A DNA stretch of 64,000 nucleotides from Acinetobacter portensis (GTDB taxonomy: Bacteria > Pseudomonadota > Gammaproteobacteria > Pseudomonadales > Moraxellaceae): NCBI RefSeq assembly GCF_023158935.1, contig NZ_CP096120.1:2418001-2482000 (forward strand), in the 5' to 3' direction. Positions 55,019 through 63,853 of the stretch are shown here, in pieces (position 1 is the stretch's first letter; each line of letters begins with the position of its first letter). The notes beneath the pieces were generated by a model. It did not search any database. It was not told where the DNA came from and worked only from the letters and a program-made list of their open reading frames with translations. The position numbers were made by a program, and so were the translations under genes.

Positions 55019-55202
55019 AATTACCAGACACCAAAATGTTTATACAATTATAACGGACAAAGCTGTCATTTCAGAATAGTAGCCGAACTGCTCAACCTGA
55101 GCACAGATTCGACTCACTCAATAGGAATATTGTGAGTAAAGACAATCAAATCAGAGAAGTTAAACAGATCATTGAGGTCGAAAATATCCTGATAGAAAGT
55201 TC
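55019..55202. other. Spacer between helicase and reverse hip pair
   Basis: 184 bases with no supported gene; it must hold the helicase promoter (leftward). Confidence 0.3.
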
Positions 55203-55481
55203 TCATTTCTTCACGACAGTTAATTTTAAACCAAATGGGGTTAAAAGTTTTAGCATTGTTTCTAAGGTTGGATTTGCATCTGATCGCTCGAGCTTCTGTA
55301 AAGTCTGAAGCGAAATTTTAGTGATCTTGGACATTTCATGTAATGTCAGATGCAGCTCTGTTCTAATGAATTTTGCAATGACATGTATCGGCCAGTCTGG
55401 ATTAAGCTGAATCATTTCTAAGACATATTGTCTTTTTCTAATTTGCTCTATTTGAGAGAGTGGAATAAAACGTTTATCCAT
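55203..55481 (-). CDS. HipB-like XRE protein, second in operon
   Basis: A 92-residue helix-turn-helix protein (LTLHEMSKITKISLQTLQKL and SDANPTLETMLKLLTPFGLKL). It lies downstream of its partner kinase gene, with an 8-base overlap. This is the reverse of the classical hipB-hipA order. An extra N-terminal segment (IPLSQIEQIRKRQYVLEMIQ) precedes the DNA-binding domain. It is the likely antitoxin by context. Confidence 0.82.
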   Translation of the reverse strand: MDKRFIPLSQIEQIRKRQYVLEMIQLNPDWPIHVIAKFIRTELHLTLHEMSKITKISLQTLQKLERSDANPTLETMLKLLTPFGLKLTVVKK

Positions 55482-56766
55482 AACAAATCTCCTTTAATTG
55501 TGCGCAAATACCTTCAATGCGATATGCACAATTTTCTAGAATTTCATCATCTATCCCGATAGATTTCATATGGGTTAAAAGCCCTTGATACAAAGGTAAT
55601 TGTTCAGAAAATACAGATTTTATTTGTTCTATGGTTAAAGAACTGCATTCTACAATTTGATGAGCAATTGAAGCCCAGTTGTTATCGTCTTTTTCCCATC
55701 GAGTAGATCTCGCGATTCCATCAGGATGTAGCCACATAGGGGCAAAATCAAATAAAGGCGTTAATTGAATATCGCCATTGTTAAGCCTTTGAAATGCCGT
55801 ATTACGGGTATGATTATCTTTATTTCCTAAAGCGATATTGGCTAAATCTCTTTTTACATATTCAAGAATTTCTGTTTCTGGATCCGTACAATAATTCATG
55901 ATAATTTTGCAGACTTCGTTATGAGACATTTTTACTCCGAAGCCCGCTTTTCCACTAAAAGAAGCTAAACTTTCTTGGGCTATTCTTTCAACACGGTTAT
56001 CAACCACTTGCCGATCAAAACGTGGAATAAATAAAGTTCTTCCATGTAATTCTAGAGGTCTAAACACTCGCAATCCTAAATATGCTGCTATTTGCATATA
56101 TAAGGGTTCTTGATTCAAAATTTTGTTTAGACGTTGATCCGTTCCTCGGCTAAATTTAACCAACCAGTGCTGTTTAGCCATTTCATCAGGTAACGTATGA
56201 TCAAGATAAAATAACTCATCATGACCTTGTGTGAGTAATAGTTTTGGCCACTCACCTTGAACACCCGATGATCCAGAGATAAATAGTCCAAAAGATGATA
56301 ATGACTCAAGAAACTCTTCACTACGTTCGATAATTTCCTGTATTGAAAATCCTTGTACTAACTGATCTGACTGTTGAGTTAAAAGCCATTCATGAGCTTC
56401 TTTTATTCTTAAGTTACCAATAGGGTTGCTCGCTCCTACTTTAAGCAATGACCAATCTGCCGACTCTTCTTCATACTCAGGGCGACCAAGTTTTTTTAAT
56501 AGTTCTTTTCGACCATATCCTTGAGGTAATAGATCAATTAGAAAAGCTGGCCACGTAGGCTCAATATTGCTTTCTAAATTAATCGGATAATGGTTTGAAA
56601 CAGCATGACCATCTCGTAACCCCATATGTTCAATTGCATAATCCATTGAATAATATGTTCCGCAGCTAGCTTTCCAACCTTTAGCTTTTTCACCTATTAC
56701 TTCAATAGTGGCACAATCGATCCATTGATTATTCAGAAATATTTGGACAGAGCAAAAATCATTCAT
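55474..56766 (-). CDS. HipA-family kinase toxin, YjjJ/HipT-like order
   Basis: A 430-residue HipA-like kinase. PAFLIDLLPQGYGRKELLKK belongs to the N-terminal region and GSSGVQGEWPKLLL to the glycine-rich loop. HWLVKFSRGTDQR holds the lysine; LANIALGNKDNHTRNTAFQR and TPLFDFAPMW hold the catalytic and metal residues (about 310-345). It is only distantly like the HipA at 50364. It is the first gene of a two-gene operon with the HipB-like gene downstream. Such reversed-order kinases include E. coli YjjJ-type proteins; the target is unknown. Confidence 0.85.
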   Translation of the reverse strand: MNDFCSVQIFLNNQWIDCATIEVIGEKAKGWKASCGTYYSMDYAIEHMGLRDGHAVSNHYPINLESNIEPTWPAFLIDLLPQGYGRKELLKKLGRPEYEEESADWSLLKVGASNPIGNLRIKEAHEWLLTQQSDQLVQGFSIQEIIERSEEFLESLSSFGLFISGSSGVQGEWPKLLLTQGHDELFYLDHTLPDEMAKQHWLVKFSRGTDQRLNKILNQEPLYMQIAAYLGLRVFRPLELHGRTLFIPRFDRQVVDNRVERIAQESLASFSGKAGFGVKMSHNEVCKIIMNYCTDPETEILEYVKRDLANIALGNKDNHTRNTAFQRLNNGDIQLTPLFDFAPMWLHPDGIARSTRWEKDDNNWASIAHQIVECSSLTIEQIKSVFSEQLPLYQGLLTHMKSIGIDDEILENCAYRIEGICAQLKEICYG

Positions 56767-56860
56767 AATTCTATTTAAATAGTAAAGTATAGGCAGTTTT
56801 GCCTATTATATACTTATTATAGTAGTAAAGTATTATTTTTATCCAAGTGAGTTTTCAAAA

Positions 56861-57755
56861 TTATGCTTCATCCATAATCCATTCTTTAAAAAGAGCATCC
56901 TCGATTTCATAAGTACCATTTTCTGGTTTAAAAATAATTTGTTTTTTTGATAAAGAACGTAGGGCCGATTGAATACTTGATACCGCAATGTTATCTACAC
57001 CAATGGAATCAGCCAGATGTTGTCTAAATTGACTACTATAAAGTTCAACTTGTGATTCCGCTATGGCTTTTAAAATTAGCTGTTCTAATAACTTAAACTC
57101 TCCCCATAATCCCGAAAAGTCACGATGCCCCATTGTATCGGCTATAAGCTGTTCCTTGGCAAAATCTATAGCCAGCATTGGGTTTAAGGCTAAACGCTCC
57201 ACTAATGATCTTGCTAGTTGAGGACTTTGCTTCATATCTAAAAAAGCGTGCCATAAAATTTCTTTATTCAAACTACGTCCTGTTGTCTGATTAAATACAT
57301 CTGCCAGATAATCTGTAAATGCTTTTGTTAGATTTGCAAAAGGTAAATTCTGTCCATAATGAAAAAATGGAGCACTACTCACAGAAAACATTTGTCTCAG
57401 GCCTTCTCGACTTGAACCAGTAAAAATCACCTTTATTGTTTCTTTATGCATATCTAAAGCGGTACGTAAACTGGCAATCGTGGTTTTATATTTTGAACTA
57501 GCTAAAGCCTGAATCTCATCAAGTAACAGTAAAATAGGTTTCCCCTGCTGAGCCAGTTTAGTAATGCTAGACAAAATACTGGAATTCACTTGTCCTTGTA
57601 GAAGTGTCACTTCAGCTTTTACCTCTGCCACCTCTGTACTTAAAGAACCAATATTTTTAATCCAATGTGTGGCTTTCCCCATTAAGCCATTTTGTTTTGA
57701 AAACTCATCAAGAGCTTTTACAAACTGCCCTTCACTATGCAGGCCTGCATCTAAA
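56861..57755 (-). pseudogene. AAA-type ATPase, N-terminally truncated
   Basis: The frame is open from the IS border at 57755 to the stop at 56861; residues DAGLHSEGQFVKALDEFSKQ upstream of the first methionine belong to the same protein. A Walker B-like ILLLLDEIQALASSK, a sensor-like VIFTGSSREGLRQM and a C-terminal winged-helix region (ALRSLSKKQIIFKPENG) mark an AAA/archaeal-type ATPase. Walker A is missing because the gene is cut by an insertion sequence. Relatives with this layout are often found in mobile or defence regions. The remnant cannot bind ATP normally. Confidence 0.8.
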
Positions 57756-57978
57756 TGATATACGCTGAATTATCAGGAGACTTTCCCTTGGGAGATTCTA
57801 GGCAGCCAACTTATAAAAGTCTTCGGCCATTTGATTTGGTGTCTTAAAACCCAAACCCTTTTGAATTCTTCGATGATTATAAAATAACTCAATGTATTTT
57901 ATAATATCTGCTTTGGCTTCTTCTCTGGTTTGATAGTTGTAATGATGCACTAACTCATTTTTCAGTATTCCCCAAAAG
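57756..57978 (-). mobile_element. Fragment of a diverged IS3 element (right end)
   Basis: Begins TGATATACGCTGAATTATCA, close to the right end of copies A and B but with several changes. It encodes the OrfB C terminus up to 57978, where another IS3 element begins. It is clearly diverged from copies A and B, so it is an older relative, not part of them. Confidence 0.8.
57798..57978 (-). pseudogene. Diverged OrfB C-terminal remnant
   Basis: About 60 codons similar to the end of OrfB in copies A and B: NELVHHYNYQTREEAKADII, then YNHRRIQKGLGFKTPNQMAE and FYKLAA. Catalytic residues are outside the fragment. Confidence 0.78.
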
Positions 57979-58017
57979 TGAACTGTACCGGGTTTGTCGG
58001 AGACTTTTTTATTTAAG

Positions 58018-58750
58018 TTAGGCCACCTGACCTAACGGATTAATCTTATCATAGTACATTGCTTCAAACTCAATCAGCCAAAGCATTATCGTATGAATCA
58101 CCCGTTGTACCGACTGATGCTCGTAAATTTGCTGCTTCTAAACGATTGGTATAGCGAATAGAAAGATATTGAACACCTCTATCGGAATGATGAATTACAT
58201 TCTTTGGCATGCCTCGATCGTGCAATGCTTGCTCCAATGCATCGAGCACCATATCTGTATTCATCCGTGTAGATACTTTCCATCCAACAATTGCTCGTGA
58301 GAACACATCAATAATAAATGCGGTGTAGACCCAGCCAGAATTGGTTTGAATATACGTAAAGTCACTGACCTGAGAAGCACTGCTTCGCAAGGGTCAGGTC
58401 GATCAGCACTAAAATTCCGTTTCACTAAATCACTTGCCCGTTTTTGATCATCTCGGCTGCGGGTAGTTTGTTTGTTCTTACCACGCCAAACACCTTGTAT
58501 ATCTAGCTTTTGCATCAATCGAGCAACTGTACAACGTGCAATAACATAACCCTCACGTTTCAATTGTTGCCAAACTTTACGTACACCATATCGACCTGAA
58601 CTTTCTTTCCAAATACGTTTGATTTGCTCGATGTTCTGGGTTATCAACGAGATCTAAAGCCCTATAATAGGTCGAAGCTGCAATCGGTAAAATTCTACAA
58701 ATCGCTTCAACACCATATCGATCTTTATTGTTATGGATAAAATCCACCAT
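58018..58750 (-). pseudogene. IS3 OrfB with deletions and frameshifts
   Basis: Compared with the copy at 36387, about 35 bases are missing after the PEHRA codons, which shifts the frame. A second lesion replaces the codons after DRPD with about 22 bases containing a GAAGCA/TGCTTC inverted repeat. A third deletion joins DSYDNALA directly to a tail FEAMYYDKINPLGQVA and removes the last catalytic region. VSDFTYIQTNSGWVYTAF and IHHSDRGVQYLS show the surviving parts of the DDE domain. The gene cannot make active OrfB. Confidence 0.8.
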
Positions 58751-59067
58751 TATTTGTGTGGGCGGTCGAGCTCCGCCTGGGCGAAAAAAGCGGCTGCTTT
58801 ACGTAGAATTTCATTGGCACGTTTTAATTCTTTAATTTCACGTTCCATTTGCTTCATTTTTTCTTGGTCAGATACCTGTTGTACTTTGGCTGGATTTTGT
58901 TGATCTAAGTATTTTTGATACCAAACACGTAGTGTTTCAGGAGTACAGCCAATTTTAGGAGCAATTGCGGAAACTGCTGCCCAATTCGATGGATAATCTT
59001 TTTCAGATTCAATTAGTAATTGAACCGCTCTTTCTCTAATTTCGGGGGTATAGTTTGGTTTTTTCAT
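58750..59067 (-). CDS. IS3-family OrfA, second copy
   Basis: A 105-residue OrfA with several substitutions from the protein at 36070 (for example NWAAVSAI for TWAAITAI). Helix-turn-helix and zipper-like helix are intact. It could still bind element ends. Confidence 0.88.
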   Translation of the reverse strand: MKKPNYTPEIRERAVQLLIESEKDYPSNWAAVSAIAPKIGCTPETLRVWYQKYLDQQNPAKVQQVSDQEKMKQMEREIKELKRANEILRKAAAFFAQAELDRPHK

Positions 59068-59117
59068 CGGAATAGTCTCTCAGAATATTGACTCTCCGAC
59101 AAACCCGGTACGGTTCA

Positions 59118-59582
59118 CAATAAAAACTGCCTAATCCTGGATCGTAGAGACTTCATTTTTGAGAAAACGGAAGACCTAAAAGGCTTCAATGGCATCCATT
59201 GATTATTCGCCAAAGCTAAACAAAACCGTGGAACATTGATTGTTTTTTGATCGTGGAACATAAAAAATCACTAAAACAGCCTGAGCGTGACTGCTCAGGC
59301 TGTTTTTACATTTATAAGATATTGTTTTTAAATGGTTTTTACAAAATATTTCGTATAAGGTGTATTATGTTAATTTTAGCGAAACTCAATAATTATGTTG
59401 AAAAAGACCATATTTTAAATTTATGAGATAAATCTAATATTTTAATGTATAATTTATGTTCACTTATTAACTCCAAAAATATTTAAATATTCATGTATTT
59501 TTTAGAGTTAAGGTCAAAAATCTGAGACTAGGCTTGATATTTCTAAAATAAAAAAGCTCTGACAAAAAGTGTGCCTACTACA
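59118..59582. other. Interrupted region with possible gene tail
   Basis: A frame of 27 codons from 59119 to TGA 59202 (CLILDRRDFIFEKTEDLKGF) could be the tail of a gene cut by the IS3 element. The rest is AT-rich. A terminator is at 59274-59306. Confidence 0.35.
59274..59306 (+). terminator. Strong terminator
   Basis: ACAGCCTGAGC and GCTCAGGCTGT form an 11-bp stem around GTGACT, followed by T5. Confidence 0.8.
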
Positions 59583-59780
59583 ATGCCTCCTACTGAAGTA
59601 AACGTAAAAAATAATCAAAAGTCAAAATCTTGGTTTTATATTTCTGTACGTCAAAAATTTGTTATAGCAATCTTATTTGCCTGCCTATGGACTTGGTTCT
59701 CTCTTTGGATGGCAGAAAGTTGGATACATGACTTAAGTACTCTTATAGGTGAGATTCCAGCTCTTTTCTTTATTTATGGT
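59583..59780 (+). pseudogene. N-terminal fragment of a membrane protein
   Basis: ATG 59583 (or GTG 59571) opens 66 codons with one helix (FVIAILFACLWTWFSLWMAE) and a second hydrophobic start (IGEIPALFFIYG). The insertion sequence at 59781 then interrupts it. The layout resembles the N terminus of membrane glycosyltransferases of family 2, but the fragment is too short to be sure. The rest is not in the window. Confidence 0.45.
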
Positions 59781-61262
59781 TGTAAGCCCAAAATAGAAAT
59801 GTCCGGTTTCTCCAAAGTAAAAATGTCCGCTTTTAGAATATGCACTTTTGCGATTATTGAAGCGGACGGTTTGATATGTTGGTGTCTATGTCGGATAAAG
59901 AACTTAAACGATTGTCGGTCTTGCAGGAAATCTGCGATCAACGCATAACTCAATCCCAGGCTGCTCAGCTACTTCATATTTCAGAACGTCAGATCAGACG
60001 CTTACTGCAGAAATACAAAGCTCAAGGCCCAGCTGCATTAGCCCATGCTGGTCGTGGCCAAACCAGCAACTGCAAACTTCCTGAAGAACTCAGACTCAAG
60101 TGCCTCAATATTGTTTCGGATCAACTCCATGGTTTCGGACCCACTTTAGCGCATGAAAAGCTCACTACCGTTCATGGATTCGATCTTTCAGTGGAAACCC
60201 TGCGTTGCTGGATGATTGCAGCCGATTTATGGATTCCTCGCTCCAAGCGCCTGAAACGCCCATATCAGCCTCGATATAACCGAGATTGTTATGGTGAACT
60301 GGTACAAATCGATGGCTCACACCATGACTGGTTTGAAGGAAGAGCCGCTAAATGCTGTCTGCTAGTCTTTATCGATGATGCCACAGGCAAATTGCAGCAT
60401 TTACGCTTCTGTGAATCAGAATCAGCCTTTGACTATATGATTTCGACACGCTTGTATGTTGAACAGCATGGTAAGCCTTTAGCGTTTTACAGCGACAAAC
60501 ATTCAGTCTTTAGGGTGAATCAAAGCAGCAAGAAAGACAGCAAGATTACCCAGTTTGGACGCGTACTCAGTACCCTCAATATCGATATCATCTTCGCTAA
60601 CTCACCCCAGGCCAAAGGTCGCGTAGAACGTGCCAACAGAACCCTTCAGGACCGTCTGATCAAGGAAATGCGCCTGGAGGGTATCAATTCGATTGCAGAT
60701 GCGAATAAGTGGTTACCCTACTTTATCGAGCAGTTTAATCGTAAATTTGCCAAGATGGCTTTTAATCCCAAGGATCTACACCGGACTGTCACTGAAACAG
60801 CTGAGGAATTAGATGATGTTTTTACCTGGCGTGAACCCCGTAGAGTCACGAATAGCTTGACCATTACTTATGATAAATGCGTATATCTCCTGGAGAATAC
60901 AGAGGAAAATCAGAGGCTAATCGGTAAATATCTTGAATTTCTGGAATACCCTGATGGTACGGTAGCGATTGAGCATCAAGGTCGGAAGATCAATTACAGC
61001 ATCTTCGATAAGTTAAGTCAGCTCAACCAGCGAGAGATCGTTGAGAATAAACGTTTGGGTTCAGTCTTGGCTCATATCCAGCAACAGCATGAAGAATTGG
61101 AACAGCAAAACAAACGTAATCGTTCTCAAAAGATGCCACGTAGACGTGCACAGAAAACAGCAATCAAAGAACGAAATCTGAATCCTGTGCTTGACTTGGA
61201 AAGTCCTGTATAGGACATTTCTATTTGGTTATTAGGTAGGACATTTCTACTTGGGAATAACA
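59781..61262 (+). mobile_element. ISNCY-type insertion sequence, complete
   Basis: Left end TGTAAGCCCAAAATAGAAAT and right end (reverse-complemented) TGTTATTCCCAAGTAGAAAT, sharing AGAAATGTCC. An internal near-repeat of the end (AGGACATTTCTATTTGG) lies just inside the right end at about 61212. It carries one transposase gene. Confidence 0.75.
59876..61213 (+). CDS. ISNCY-family (IS1202-like) transposase
   Basis: A 445-residue protein with N-terminal helix-turn-helix (RITQSQAAQLLHISERQIRR) and an integrase-fold core. QIDGSHHDWFEGRAAKCCLL has the first aspartate, AFYSDKHSVFRVN the second and NSPQAKGRVERANRTLQDRL the glutamate (GRVERAN). A beta-rich C-terminal domain follows (EFLEYPDGTVAIEHQGRK). 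The basic C-terminal tail is intact here, unlike the next copy. Start is ATG 59876; the paralogue has the same MLxxMSDKE start. Confidence 0.9.
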   Translation: MLVSMSDKELKRLSVLQEICDQRITQSQAAQLLHISERQIRRLLQKYKAQGPAALAHAGRGQTSNCKLPEELRLKCLNIVSDQLHGFGPTLAHEKLTTVHGFDLSVETLRCWMIAADLWIPRSKRLKRPYQPRYNRDCYGELVQIDGSHHDWFEGRAAKCCLLVFIDDATGKLQHLRFCESESAFDYMISTRLYVEQHGKPLAFYSDKHSVFRVNQSSKKDSKITQFGRVLSTLNIDIIFANSPQAKGRVERANRTLQDRLIKEMRLEGINSIADANKWLPYFIEQFNRKFAKMAFNPKDLHRTVTETAEELDDVFTWREPRRVTNSLTITYDKCVYLLENTEENQRLIGKYLEFLEYPDGTVAIEHQGRKINYSIFDKLSQLNQREIVENKRLGSVLAHIQQQHEELEQQNKRNRSQKMPRRRAQKTAIKERNLNPVLDLESPV

Positions 61263-61286
61263 GTTTTTGTTAGAACCCATTTAAAG

Positions 61287-62579
61287 TGTCTATATTCTCA
61301 CCAATAAAAATGTCTGGTTTATGATGGTTTTTATCACCATGGACTGGATATAAAATATAGATGCTGATCACTATGTCTGACAAAGAAATTCAACGTCTTG
61401 CAGTTCTGCAAGACGTTCGAGATCATCGTATTACCCAAGTCCGTGCTGCTGAAATCCTGAATCTTTCCACCCGTCAAATTACCCGGTTATTGCAGAAGCT
61501 CAATCAAGATGGTGTTTCAGGCATGACGCATGCCAGTCGTGGTCAACCGGGCCATCATCGCCATGACGATTTATTAAAATCGCAATGTCTTTCCATTATT
61601 TCTGAACATCTGCTGGGCTTTGGACCTACCTTGGCGCATGAGAAGCTCAGCAGCATGTTTGACCTGAATATCCCGGTAGAAACGGTTCGGCGCTGGATGA
61701 CTGCAAATGACCTTTGGATTCCGCGATCCAAACGTCTAAAACGCCCATACCAGCCACGCTATAACCGTGATTGCTTCGGTGAGCTGATCCAGATTGATGG
61801 CTCATATCATGACTGGTTTGAAGGAAGAGCCACCAAATGCTGTTTGCTGGTTTATATCGATGATGCTACCGGCAAGCTGTTGCATCTACGCTTTTGTGAG
61901 GCTGAAACGACCTTTGACTATATGCTTTCAACCCGAGCCTACATTGAGCAATACGGCAAGCCCTTGGCCTTTTATAGCGATAAACACTCGGTATTTAGAG
62001 TCAACCAGAAATCCAGGCAAGACAGCCAGATCACGCAATTTGGGCGGATTCTGAATGAGTTAAACATTGATATTATCTTCGCCAATTCACCCCAGGCCAA
62101 AGGTCGCGTAGAGCGAGCGAATAGAACCCTTCAGGACCGTTTGATCAAGGAGATGCGCCTGGAAGGCATCTGTTCGATTGCAGAAGCAAATGCCTGGTTG
62201 CCCTGCTTTATTGAGCAGTTCAATCAGAAGTTCGCCAAATGTGCGCGAAACTCAAAGAACCTGCATCGACCATTAACCGAATCTGATCTTGAACTGGATG
62301 ATATTTTTACCTGGCAGGAACCGCGTAAGGTCACCAAGAACCTGACGATTACCTATGACAAATGTATTTATCTGCTTGAACCGACAGAGCTGAATCATAA
62401 GCTTGCTGGGCAATACGTTTCATTTCTGGAGTATCCGGATGGCACTGTGGCCCTCATGCATGAAGGACGAAAGCTCAACTACAGCATCTTCAATAAATTG
62501 GCTGGGCTGCAGCAAAATGAGATTGTTGAGAATAAACGGTTAGGTTCAGTCCTGGCGCATATCCAGCAACAACATGAAG
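61287..62579 (+). mobile_element. Second ISNCY-type element, truncated at right
   Basis: The left end TGTCTATATTCTCACCAATA...AATGTCTGG resembles that of the first element. The right part is missing, because an IS3 copy begins at 62580. Confidence 0.7.
61361..62579 (+). pseudogene. ISNCY-family transposase, C-terminally truncated
   Basis: Paralogue of the transposase at 59876 (same QIDGSYHDWFEGRATKCCLL, AFYSDKHSVFRVN and NSPQAKGRVERANRTLQDRL boxes). It is read for about 406 codons to HIQQQHEV, where it runs into the IS3 end. The catalytic core is complete but the C-terminal tail is replaced by IS3-derived residues. It may be inactive. Confidence 0.88.
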
Positions 62580-62621
62580 TGATATGTGCTGAATTAGCAG
62601 GAGACTTTCACTTGGGATATG

Positions 62622-63476
62622 CTAGGCAGCTAACCGATAAAAGTTCTCTGCTATTTGATTTGGCGTTTTAAAATCCAAACTCTTTTGAATTCTTCGCTGA
62701 TTATAAAATAACACAATGTATTTTGTAATATCTGCTTTAGCTTCATCTCTGGTTTTATAGTTGCAATGATGCACTAATTCATTCTTGAGTATGCCCCAGA
62801 AACTTTCAATCGGTGCATTATCGTAACAGTCCCCACGTTTGCTCATTGAACCTTGAAAATCACATTTTTCCAGTATCTTTCGATATTCATGGCTGCAATA
62901 TTGGCTGCCTCTGTCCGAATGAACAATTAAGCCTTTCGTTGGTTTTTGATTACGAATCGCCATAGTCAGTGCATTGCAAACAAGTTGTGCGGTCATACGC
63001 TCATTTAAGCTATAGCCAACCACTTGTTTCGTGTACAGGTCTTTTACTGCTGCCAAGTATAACCAACCTTCAGCAGTCCAAATGTATGTAATATCGCTTG
63101 ACCATGCAAGATTGGGCTTAGTCATTGAAAACTGTTGCTCTAGTAAATTTGCGTAGATCGCTCGATTATGATCACTCTTCGTAGTTCTTTTGAAACGCTT
63201 ATGACGCTTACAATACAGCTGGTTGAGCTTTTTTATTTGACGTACAGCATACGTACTGATTTTGATACCTTGCGCTTGTAAATGTTTAGTTAATCGAATA
63301 TAGCCATAGCTTTGTTTAGTTTCCTCATGAGCTATTTTGACCAAAATTGTCTGTTGATTTCGCTGAACCAATCTTTTATTCATGCCTCGTTTTAGCCAAT
63401 CATAAAATCGTGACACTGAAACGTGAAGTAATCTAGCCATAAAGCTAATCGGGAATAAATGTCTTTGCTGTTTCAT
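62622..63476 (-). CDS. IS3-family OrfB transposase, copy B
   Basis: 284 residues, identical to OrfB of copy A, with boxes WSSDITYIW, HSDRGSQYCS and DNAPIESFWG intact. Confidence 0.92.
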   Translation of the reverse strand: MKQQRHLFPISFMARLLHVSVSRFYDWLKRGMNKRLVQRNQQTILVKIAHEETKQSYGYIRLTKHLQAQGIKISTYAVRQIKKLNQLYCKRHKRFKRTTKSDHNRAIYANLLEQQFSMTKPNLAWSSDITYIWTAEGWLYLAAVKDLYTKQVVGYSLNERMTAQLVCNALTMAIRNQKPTKGLIVHSDRGSQYCSHEYRKILEKCDFQGSMSKRGDCYDNAPIESFWGILKNELVHHCNYKTRDEAKADITKYIVLFYNQRRIQKSLDFKTPNQIAENFYRLAA

Positions 63477-63487
63477 ATAGGCGTACC

Positions 63488-63787
63488 TTACTGACTTTCT
63501 TTCGCAAAGTACGCTGCTGCCTTTTTTAGAAATTCACGTTCCATTTCAGCTGTTTTGAGCTGTTGTTTGAGCTTTTTATTTTCTTCGAGTAAGGCATTTA
63601 GATCAGGTGAATATTGTTTAGTGCCTGCTAAGGTGCCAGTCTTTGCTTTATTATTCCAATTTGAAAGAGTTTGCATTGAAATGCCAAGTTGTCTGGCTGT
63701 TTCCGATACATTGCCTTGATTGGCTTCAATCAATTTTATTGCTTCAACTTTAAATTCTGCGGTGTAAGTCTTCTGTTTCTTGCTCAT
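63488..63787 (-). CDS. IS3-family OrfA, copy B
   Basis: 99 residues, identical to OrfA of copy A; helix-turn-helix and coiled coil intact. OrfB follows 11 bases after its stop. Confidence 0.9.
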   Translation of the reverse strand: MSKKQKTYTAEFKVEAIKLIEANQGNVSETARQLGISMQTLSNWNNKAKTGTLAGTKQYSPDLNALLEENKKLKQQLKTAEMEREFLKKAAAYFAKESQ

Positions 63788-63853
63788 GGTAAACTCCTGA
63801 TGAGTGTCTATAGTTTACCAAGTTAAAACCTCCTGTTTTCTCAGCACACATCA

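Larger units (their letters stand above)
57979..59117 (-). mobile_element. IS3-family element, decayed second copy
   Basis: 1139 bp on the reverse strand with ends TGAACCGTACCGGGTTTGTC and TGAACTGTACCGGGTTTGTC. It is related to the copy at 36020. OrfA is intact but OrfB has several lesions. No target duplication (AAG and CAA). Confidence 0.85.
62580..63853 (-). mobile_element. IS3-family element, copy B
   Basis: Opposite orientation to copy A, with the same ends (TGATATGTGCTGAATT at 62580; TCAGCACACATCA ending at 63853) and identical proteins. Flanks AAG and GGT do not form a duplication. It joins an ISNCY transposase on the left to a macro-domain gene on the right. Confidence 0.88.

Noticed and set aside
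48365..63853. Simple inversion between the two IS3 copies that would restore target duplications
   Set aside because: Swapping and reverse-complementing the inner flanks does not produce matching 3-4 bp repeats.
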